A stretch of DNA of 64,000 nucleotides from Antarcticirhabdus aurantiaca (GTDB lineage Bacteria; Pseudomonadota; Alphaproteobacteria; Rhizobiales; Rhizobiaceae), in contig NZ_VTOM01000031.1 in NCBI RefSeq assembly GCF_009765365.1, forward strand, positions 1-64,000, read 5' to 3'. How positions within the stretch are numbered: position 1 is the first letter of the stretch; the number at the start of each line of letters is the position of its first letter. Under the pieces are notes generated by a model that worked only from the letters and a program-made list of their open reading frames with translations, did not search any database and had not been told where the DNA came from. Below are positions 58,707 to 64,000 of this stretch, in pieces. The position numbers were made by a program, and so were the translations under genes.

Positions 58707-59555
58707 GTGCGGCGGCAGGTGGTCCACGTCTTCCGCGAGCGGCTGCTCCAGGTGATCGAGCGCTCGCGCCTGTCGCCGGCCGCCTTCGCGCGCACGCTCG
58801 GCATCGACCGCTCGACGCTCTCGCAGCTCCTCTCGCCCGCCAACGACCGCCTGCCGCGGGCCGAAACGCTGGCGGCGGTCTCGCAGCGCTACGGCGTCTC
58901 GGTCGACTGGCTCCTCGGCCTGACCAGCCAGGAGCGGCAGGGCGCCGACGTCGTGGAGCAGGTGCGCGTCGAGGGGCAGGCCGGCTCGCCGACCGACGAC
59001 CGCTTCCTCGCCTGGTACGCCGAGGCCGAGAATGCCGGCTACCGCATCCGCACCGTGCCGCGGAGCTTCCCCGACTTCCTCAAGCTCGGCGACGTGATCC
59101 GCTACGAATACGCCAACTGGCCGGAGGTCGACGTCGAGGCGAGCGTGCTCTGGGCGGGCGAGCGGCTGGACTCCATGCGCCGTTCCGACCTGTCGCAGGA
59201 AGCCTGTCTGCCGCTTCAGGGCCTCAAGGCCTTCGCGCGCGGCGAGGCGCAGTGGGAGGGCCTGCCGGCGTCGCTGCGGCGCGAGCAGCTCGAAACCATG
59301 GCGGCGACCTGCCGGGCGATCTATCCGAGCCTGCGCGTCCACCTCTTCGATCTGGCCCAGACCTACTCCGCCCCCTTCACCGTCTTCGGCCCGCAGCGGG
59401 CGAGCCTCTACACCGGCGGCCTGTTCTTCGTCTTCACCGCCAGCATGCACGTCCGCCTCCTCAACCAGCGCTTCGACGACCTCATCCGCGCGTCCGCGGT
59501 CCAGCCGACGGCGGTGGCGGACGTGATGGAGGGGCTGGCCCGAGAGGTGGGGTGA
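58707..59555 (+). CDS. XRE-family transcriptional regulator with C-terminal domain
   Basis: The 282-residue protein has an N-terminal helix-turn-helix (VFRERLLQVIERSRLSPAAF, ARTLGIDRSTLSQLLSPAND, LAAVSQRYGVSVDWLLGLTS) and an uncharacterised C-terminal domain (about 100-280: AEAENAGYRIRTVPRSFPDF, LFDLAQTYSAPFTVFGPQRA, SMHVRLLNQRFDDLIRAS). I chose the GTG at 58707 because of AAAGGA 6-7 bases upstream; an ATG at 58665 is a longer alternative. It is divergent from the desaturase operon and probably controls it. No family name is known for the C-terminal part. Confidence 0.85.
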   Translation: MRRQVVHVFRERLLQVIERSRLSPAAFARTLGIDRSTLSQLLSPANDRLPRAETLAAVSQRYGVSVDWLLGLTSQERQGADVVEQVRVEGQAGSPTDDRFLAWYAEAENAGYRIRTVPRSFPDFLKLGDVIRYEYANWPEVDVEASVLWAGERLDSMRRSDLSQEACLPLQGLKAFARGEAQWEGLPASLRREQLETMAATCRAIYPSLRVHLFDLAQTYSAPFTVFGPQRASLYTGGLFFVFTASMHVRLLNQRFDDLIRASAVQPTAVADVMEGLAREVG

Positions 59556-59572
59556 GTGGTGAGAGGCGGCTG

Positions 59573-59724
59573 GAGACCCTCATCCGCCTGCCGGCACCTT
59601 CTCCCGAAACGGGAGAAGGGAGCGGTGGCACTCTCTTTGCTTTTCCGAAACAGGCGCCCGCCCCTCTCCCGAACCGGGAGAGGGTGGCCGCGATGCGGAG
59701 GCATCGCGGCCGGGTGAGGGTCTC
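59573..59724 (+). repeat. REP-like palindromic element with terminal inverted repeats (copy 2)
   Basis: The element is bounded by GAGACCCTCA (59573-59582) and its exact complement TGAGGGTCTC (59715-59724). Inside are three perfect hairpins: CCTTCTCCCG-AAA-CGGGAGAAGG (59597-59619), CCCTCTCCCG-AAC-CGGGAGAGGG (59662-59684) and GGCCGCGATGC-GGAG-GCATCGCGGCC (59686-59711). Parts match the blocks at 28493 and 28592. It lies downstream of the XRE gene. Confidence 0.8.
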
Positions 59725-59828
59725 GTAGGGCGCCGTCGCTTCCGCGGATGACGGGCACCCGGCGGGTCCACTGCTAATCGCAGCCGCCGGCGCTCTACGA
59801 AGCGCTCATCCGCTCCTTCGGGTTATCC

Positions 59829-59845
59829 TCTCCCCACAGGGGAGA
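59829..59845. repeat. Short palindrome related to the intergenic repeats
   Basis: TCTCCCC-ACA-GGGGAGA forms a 7-bp hairpin followed by AGG. Its sequence is close to the CTCCCG/CGGGAG hairpins of the larger elements. It completes the 323-base gene-free stretch 59556-59878, where nothing else was seen. Confidence 0.55.
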
Positions 59846-59878
59846 AGGTAATGGCGCCTCTTTCGGACGACTCGCCGC

Positions 59879-61048
59879 CTACTCTGCCGGCTGCGGCGCG
59901 GGCGGGGCGACGTGCTCCTCGAGGTCCATCTGGCCCGCCGCGAAGCGCGTCGCCTCGTCCGGCGAGCGCTCGCCGGCGATCGCCCCGGCCACCGTGTCGC
60001 CGATGAGGGGGCCGAGCTTGAAGCCGTGGCCGGAGCAGGCGCTGACGATCCAGGCGCGTGTCCCCCAGGGCTGGACGGCGAAGCGCTCGGAGGTGTCGCG
60101 CGTCACCGTGTAGAAGCAGATCTTCTTTTCCAGGACCTGGTAGCGGTCGAAGCCGCGGTAGGAGAGGCGCGCGGCGCTCTCCAGCCGCGCGACGTCGGCG
60201 GGCGTCGCGATGCGGTCGCCGTCGGCGTCACCGGCCCGCGTGAAGACGTGGTCGCCGATCTTCAGCCGCGTGCCGCGCCGCGGCGGCAGCGTGTAGGTGC
60301 CGCTGTTCACGCCGAGGTCGATGAGGACGGGGGCGTCCGCCCAGGCTTTGGCGAACTCCGGCGGCGGGGCGATGTACATCACGGCCTGACGCGAGGGGAC
60401 GACGGTCCGTGACAGGACGGGCGTGAGCTTCTCCAGCCAGGCGCCGGCCGCGATCACGACGCGGTCGGCGCGGTGCTCACGCCCGTTGGCGACGACGAGG
60501 CCGGCATCCGGGTCGACGGCGGTGACGCGCGCGTCGGAATGGAAGGTGACGCCCCGATTGCCCAATGCCACGACGAGGTCGGTGAGGATGCGGATCGGGA
60601 AGAGCATGCCGCCCTCGTCGGTCTCGACGGCGCGGGTGAGGCCCGCCGTCTCGACCATGGGGAAGCGCTCGGGGATGTCGCTCAGCGGGATGTCGCGGAA
60701 GCCGGAGTTCAGGCGCGAGAGGCTGCGGGCGCTCGGCTCGTACCAGCCGGTGTCCTCGCGGATGAAGTAGATCACCTTGGAGCGGGCGAAGTGGTCGGCG
60801 CCGATGTCGCGGAACATCGCGTCGTACATCGCGAAGGCCTGCGGCATGAGGTAGGCGTAGCCCTCCGCCGTGCCGTAGGCGTGGCGGGTGATGCGGTGCT
60901 CGTCATAGGACGAGGCCCGCGGGTTCGGGATCGGCCCCTGCTCGAAGACCTCGACCGCAAAGCCCCGCTTCTCCAGCGCCCAGGCGGTGGACAGGCCCGC
61001 GATGCCGGCCCCGACGACGATGACGCGTCCGCGCGAGGCCGCCATCAT
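59879..61048 (-). CDS. FAD-dependent oxidase, sarcosine oxidase-like (MSOX/SolA family)
   Basis: The 389-residue flavoprotein has the FAD motif RVIVVGAGIAGLSTAWALEK, the arginine/histidine region ASSYDEHRITRHAYGTAEGY, and a C-terminal SACSGHGFKLGPLIGDTVAG. A cysteine in KKICFYTVTRDTSERFAVQP lies where MSOX-type enzymes attach FAD. It is related to the oxidase at 48999. The ATG at 61048 overlaps the stop of the preceding gene (ATGA); a second ATG follows at once. It is the last of three coupled flavoprotein genes, so it may be part of an opine- or amino-acid-oxidising system. Substrate unknown. Confidence 0.88.
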   Translation of the reverse strand: MMAASRGRVIVVGAGIAGLSTAWALEKRGFAVEVFEQGPIPNPRASSYDEHRITRHAYGTAEGYAYLMPQAFAMYDAMFRDIGADHFARSKVIYFIREDTGWYEPSARSLSRLNSGFRDIPLSDIPERFPMVETAGLTRAVETDEGGMLFPIRILTDLVVALGNRGVTFHSDARVTAVDPDAGLVVANGREHRADRVVIAAGAWLEKLTPVLSRTVVPSRQAVMYIAPPPEFAKAWADAPVLIDLGVNSGTYTLPPRRGTRLKIGDHVFTRAGDADGDRIATPADVARLESAARLSYRGFDRYQVLEKKICFYTVTRDTSERFAVQPWGTRAWIVSACSGHGFKLGPLIGDTVAGAIAGERSPDEATRFAAGQMDLEEHVAPPAPQPAE

Positions 61049-62217
61049 GCGGCCCCTTGCGCGAGCGGCGCGATGGGCTCGGGCGGCAGCCAGTTGAGGT
61101 CGCGCCGCCAGTTGGGCGAGAGGGTCGCGAAGCGCGCGAGCGAGAGCTTGGAGATGTCGGCGAAGGAGCAGGCGCCGTCGATCACGAGGTCGCGGATCGC
61201 GTGGCCGGAGGCCGGCGACAGGCCGAAGCCGACGCTCGACATGGTGGCGATCGTGACGTTGCCCGGCGATGACAGGCGCTCGATCACCGGCCGCCCGTCC
61301 GGCGTGTTCTCGATGACGCCCGCCCAGGAGCGGATGACGCGGGCATGCGCCGCGCGCGGCAGAAGCTCGGCGACGCGCTTGGCGAGGCTGCGCAGCACGC
61401 TGCCCGAGGGGCGCGCGGGCGCGCTCTCCAGCGCGACGTCGTCGTACCATTCGTGCGGGCCGCCGCCATAGGCGAGGTTGCCGCGCAGCGTCTGGCGCCC
61501 ATAGAGGCCGTGGCCGTCGACGCCGCCCATCGGCATCAGGGGCAGGGGCTCGGTCACGATCATCTCGGCGCGCGCCGCCGCCATGGGCAGGTCGACGCCG
61601 AGCATGGCTGCGAGCTTGCCGGTCTGCGGGCCGGCGGCGATCACGACGGCGTCGCAGCCGACGAGCCCTTCCGAGGTCTCGACGCCGGTGACGCGCCCGC
61701 CGGCCGTCTCGAAGCCGCGCACGGAAACGTGCTGGCGGATCTTGACGCCGAGGTCCTGGCCCGCCCAGGCATAGGCCTGGCTCGTGCGCTGCGGATTGGC
61801 GTGGCCGCCGAAGTGGCAGAGGACGCCGGACACCGCGTTGTCGCCGGCGAGCGGCACCATCTCGCGCACCTGTTTGCCGTCCAGAACCTCCCACGCGTAG
61901 CCCTGGGGGATGCGCATCGCGAGGCCCTTGTGGAAGTCGGCCTTGGCCTCGTCCACCTGAAAGATCAGGCGCTTCTGCTGATGCTCGGTCGGGTAGCCGA
62001 GAAGCTCGTCCATCTGAGGCCAGAGGCGCTGCTCCTCGTGGAAGAGCGGGCTCTGGTAGTGCGTGCAGCCGCCGCCGTTGCGGCCCGAGGCCTCGAAGCC
62101 GACGATGCCCTTTTCCAGAACCGTGACGTCGACGCCGGAGCGCGCCAGCCACCAGGCGGCGGACAGGCCCGTGACGCCCCCGCCCACCACCACGACGGAT
62201 GTTCCCGCCTGTGCCAT
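61045..62217 (-). CDS. FAD-dependent amino-acid/opine oxidase B-type subunit
   Basis: The 390-residue flavoprotein is of the DadA/HcnC/OoxB group: SVVVVGGGVTGLSAAWWLAR, SGRNGGGCTHYQSPLFHEEQ, AEMIVTEPLPLMPMGGVDGH and SWAGVIENTPDGRPVIERLS. Such subunits bind the amine substrate and FAD and work with an A-type subunit carrying FAD and an iron-sulfur site. GGAGA lies 8 bases before the ATG. It lies 16 bases after the A-type gene and overlaps the next flavoprotein gene. Octopine/nopaline oxidases, hydroxyproline and cyanide-forming glycine dehydrogenases share this layout. Confidence 0.88.
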   Translation of the reverse strand: MAQAGTSVVVVGGGVTGLSAAWWLARSGVDVTVLEKGIVGFEASGRNGGGCTHYQSPLFHEEQRLWPQMDELLGYPTEHQQKRLIFQVDEAKADFHKGLAMRIPQGYAWEVLDGKQVREMVPLAGDNAVSGVLCHFGGHANPQRTSQAYAWAGQDLGVKIRQHVSVRGFETAGGRVTGVETSEGLVGCDAVVIAAGPQTGKLAAMLGVDLPMAAARAEMIVTEPLPLMPMGGVDGHGLYGRQTLRGNLAYGGGPHEWYDDVALESAPARPSGSVLRSLAKRVAELLPRAAHARVIRSWAGVIENTPDGRPVIERLSSPGNVTIATMSSVGFGLSPASGHAIRDLVIDGACSFADISKLSLARFATLSPNWRRDLNWLPPEPIAPLAQGAA

Positions 62218-62233
62218 CTCAGTCTCTCCGAAA

Positions 62234-63829
62234 TCAGTAGGGCATGCCGGCGCGGAGCTGCTCGTCCTCGCGCTCGGTGCCGATGTCGTCGTAGCCGACC
62301 CACTGGGTCGTGATGCCGAACCAGACGTTCCAGTCGCGCGCCATCGCTTCCGGCTCCTCGGCATCCGCGAGGACGGCGAGGGGAAGCGGGCGCACGGGCG
62401 CGCGGTAGCCGGCGAGCGGGATCGTCTCAGGGAGCACGTTCGCGCCGAGCGCCATGGTCAGCGCCACCTGCTCGCGGCAGCGCCGCGCCTGGCACGCGCC
62501 CATGCAGGCGCGGGTGAGGCGCTTGATCTGGTCCTGGTCGACGGGGCCGTCCTCGGCGAGCGTCTGGAGGCTCCGCCGGGCGATGGCGTTGGAGCGCCAG
62601 CCGAGATAGCGGGGCGGCTGGACGGCGAGCAGCTCGCCGCGCGTCACGTCCTCGCAGAGGCAGGCGAGCACCTCCTCGCCGCCCGTGGCGAGCAGCGCGC
62701 GAGCCCAGTCGAGCTGGTAGGCGAGGGCGTCCGGCCCAGTGACGGGGGCGACGCCCTCCGGCGCGTCCGCCTCCCGGCCGAGCGAGGCGAGCGCGGCGCG
62801 GGCGGCCGAGCGGCCGGCCGCCTCCGCCTCGCCGCCGAGCCCGGCGCAGTCGCCGGCGGCGAAGACGTGAGGCAGCGAGGTCGCGCCGTTCGCACCGAGA
62901 ACGGGCACGTGGCCGCCGCGGGCCGAGTTCATCGCGCGCTTCGCGCCGAGGACGTCGAAGAGCTCGATCACCGGCACGGCACCGACAGCGAGGCAGACCG
63001 TGTCGCAGGGGATGGTGCGGCGCTCGCCGTCGCCCGAGGCGGGCGCGAGGACGAGCGCCGCGACGCCGTCCGGCCCGGCTTCCGCGGCGAGCGGCACGCG
63101 GCCGGTCAGGATCTCGATGCCCCGCGTTTTCAGTGCGGCGAGGCGGGCGGCGTCGCCTTGGGGGGCGTCGCGCGCTTCCACGAGGGCCACGACGTCAAGG
63201 CCGTGGTCGAGCGCCAGCTCGGCGGTGCGCACCGCGAGGTCGCCGGTGCCGAGGATCACGAGGCGGCGGCCGGCGAAGGCCTCGTAGCGCGTCAGAAGCG
63301 CGTGGAGCGCCTGCGCGCCCATGACGCCCGGCTGGTCGGAGCCGGCGAAGGAAAGGTTCAGGTCGCGCGCGCCGGTGGCGAGGATCAGCCGGTCGAAGCC
63401 GAGGAGCCAGCTCCGCGTCTCGTCGGCGAGGCCGACGATGCCGCCCTCGGGGTGGAGCTTGAGGCCGGGACCCGCGACCCAGGCGCCCCAGGCCGAGGTC
63501 GAGAGGCGCACGTCGACGCCCAGCTCGAAGGCTTTCGCGAGGGCGGGGTTGGATTCCAGCACCCGCTCGACCAGGCGCTCGGGCGACTGCACGGCGTTCG
63601 TCGCCCGGCCGCCGAAGTGGAAGGGCACGTCCGTGCCGATGAGGCCGGGCGAGACCGGATTCTCGTCGACGAGGACGACGCTCGCCCCCGCCTTCGCCGC
63701 CTCGATCGCGGCCGTGCAACCGGCGGGGCCGGCGCCGACCACGACGATCTCCGCCCGCTCATCGGGGCTCCGCGTCTTGCCGATGATCGAGTGGCGGTCG
63801 GGGGCGGGCAGGGTCAGGCGCAGGGTCAT
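62234..63829 (-). CDS. FAD/NAD(P)-binding oxidoreductase, opine oxidase/HcnB A-type subunit
   Basis: The 531-residue protein has two Rossmann motifs: [20 protein letters not shown] near residue 30 and [20 protein letters not shown] near 190. A third conserved element, [20 protein letters not shown], binds FAD. The C-terminal region has cysteines [12 protein letters not shown] and [14 protein letters not shown], a BFD-like [2Fe-2S] arrangement. This is the layout of HcnB/OoxA-type subunits. It would accept electrons from the B-type subunit. The ATG overlaps the stop of the PLP enzyme gene (ATGA). Substrate unknown. Confidence 0.9.
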   Translation of the reverse strand: MTLRLTLPAPDRHSIIGKTRSPDERAEIVVVGAGPAGCTAAIEAAKAGASVVLVDENPVSPGLIGTDVPFHFGGRATNAVQSPERLVERVLESNPALAKAFELGVDVRLSTSAWGAWVAGPGLKLHPEGGIVGLADETRSWLLGFDRLILATGARDLNLSFAGSDQPGVMGAQALHALLTRYEAFAGRRLVILGTGDLAVRTAELALDHGLDVVALVEARDAPQGDAARLAALKTRGIEILTGRVPLAAEAGPDGVAALVLAPASGDGERRTIPCDTVCLAVGAVPVIELFDVLGAKRAMNSARGGHVPVLGANGATSLPHVFAAGDCAGLGGEAEAAGRSAARAALASLGREADAPEGVAPVTGPDALAYQLDWARALLATGGEEVLACLCEDVTRGELLAVQPPRYLGWRSNAIARRSLQTLAEDGPVDQDQIKRLTRACMGACQARRCREQVALTMALGANVLPETIPLAGYRAPVRPLPLAVLADAEEPEAMARDWNVWFGITTQWVGYDDIGTEREDEQLRAGMPY

Positions 63830-64000
63830 GGGATGGCGTCCAGGGCTCGGGACAGGTCGGCGACGAGGTCGTCGGGATGCTCGATGCCGACCGAGATGCG
63901 CAGGGTTCCGTCGTCGACGCCGACGGTTCGGCGGATCTCCGGCGGCACCAGGTAGTGGGTGGTCGTCGCGGAATGGCAGATCAGGCTTTCCGTGCCGCCG
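63826..64000 (-). CDS. Cys/Met-metabolism PLP enzyme, C-terminal fragment
   Basis: Only the last 57 or so codons are in the window; the gene runs off the right edge. The end reads [20 protein letters not shown], then [20 protein letters not shown] and [17 protein letters not shown]. The GGTESL, SATTTH and LRISVGIE segments are the C-terminal landmarks of cystathionine/methionine gamma-lyases and O-acylhomoserine sulfhydrylases. The stop overlaps the start of the A-type flavoprotein gene, so it is coupled to the oxidase set. Which reaction it runs cannot be told. Confidence 0.88.
   Translation of the reverse strand, partial: GGTESLICHSATTTHYLVPPEIRRTVGVDDGTLRISVGIEHPDDLVADLSRALDAIP

Overview
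The window is about 64 kb of very GC-rich DNA with densely packed genes, many start/stop overlaps (ATGA, GTGA) and third codon positions that are almost always G or C. Gene content points to an alphaproteobacterium, most likely Hyphomicrobiales (Rhizobiales): fused FhuB permeases, a siderophore-interacting protein with an N-terminal DUF2218 domain, HmrR/CueR copper control, AmiC/AmiR, opine-oxidase-like flavoproteins and many PepT-type ABC importers. Genus cannot be named from the sequence. No rRNA, tRNA, CRISPR array, prophage or insertion sequence was found. This is chromosomal accessory territory specialised in uptake and catabolism.

Layout: 1-3319 nucleotide-sugar genes for surface polysaccharide (manC fragment, HTH mini-protein, ugd, UDP-glucuronate epimerase). 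3456-7238 two small proteins, an exporter-type ABC half-transporter and a glycerate 2-kinase. 7247-14497 ferric-siderophore locus 1: FhuD-FhuB-FhuC on the minus strand, divergent from a TonB-dependent receptor and a siderophore-interacting reductase. 14607-18929 an RND efflux pair. 18930-22127 copper homeostasis: CueR and CopA divergent from CopZ, with two matched CueR-type promoters between them. 22140-30427 an AmiC/AmiR antitermination operon with a leader terminator, a PepT-type ABC importer and a formamidase/acetamidase. 30434-34390 an MFS exporter, an epimerase/dehydrogenase and an FAD dehydrogenase. 34440-39626 ferric-siderophore locus 2: receptor-FhuD-FhuB with no ATPase of its own. 39692-41342 a DnaQ-type exonuclease, an amber-interrupted coding remnant and a 36-residue membrane peptide. 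41461-46048 a three-subunit molybdenum hydroxylase divergent from its TetR regulator, with a 17-bp palindrome filling the promoter spacer. 46080-50153 a YghU-type glutathione transferase, a 29-residue membrane peptide, a mannitol/fructuronate dehydrogenase and a sarcosine-oxidase-type flavoenzyme. 50325-55897 a second PepT-type importer. 55902-59555 a binding protein, an EamA permease and a fatty-acid desaturase in one coupled operon, divergent from an XRE regulator. 59879-64000 three coupled amino-acid/opine oxidase-type flavoproteins behind a PLP gamma-lyase-type gene.

Working together: the two siderophore loci supply ferric iron, and locus 2 probably borrows FhuC from locus 1. The copper module exports and buffers Cu(I). 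The ABC importers with the formamidase, sarcosine oxidase, opine-oxidase set and mannitol dehydrogenase form a catabolic layer for small nitrogenous and sugar compounds. The most interesting regulatory DNA is the amiCR leader, the paired CueR promoters, the TetR palindrome inside a promoter spacer, and a TGATAA/TTATCA palindrome over the promoter of the second receptor. Palindromic intergenic repeats are shared between about 28.5 kb and 59.6 kb.
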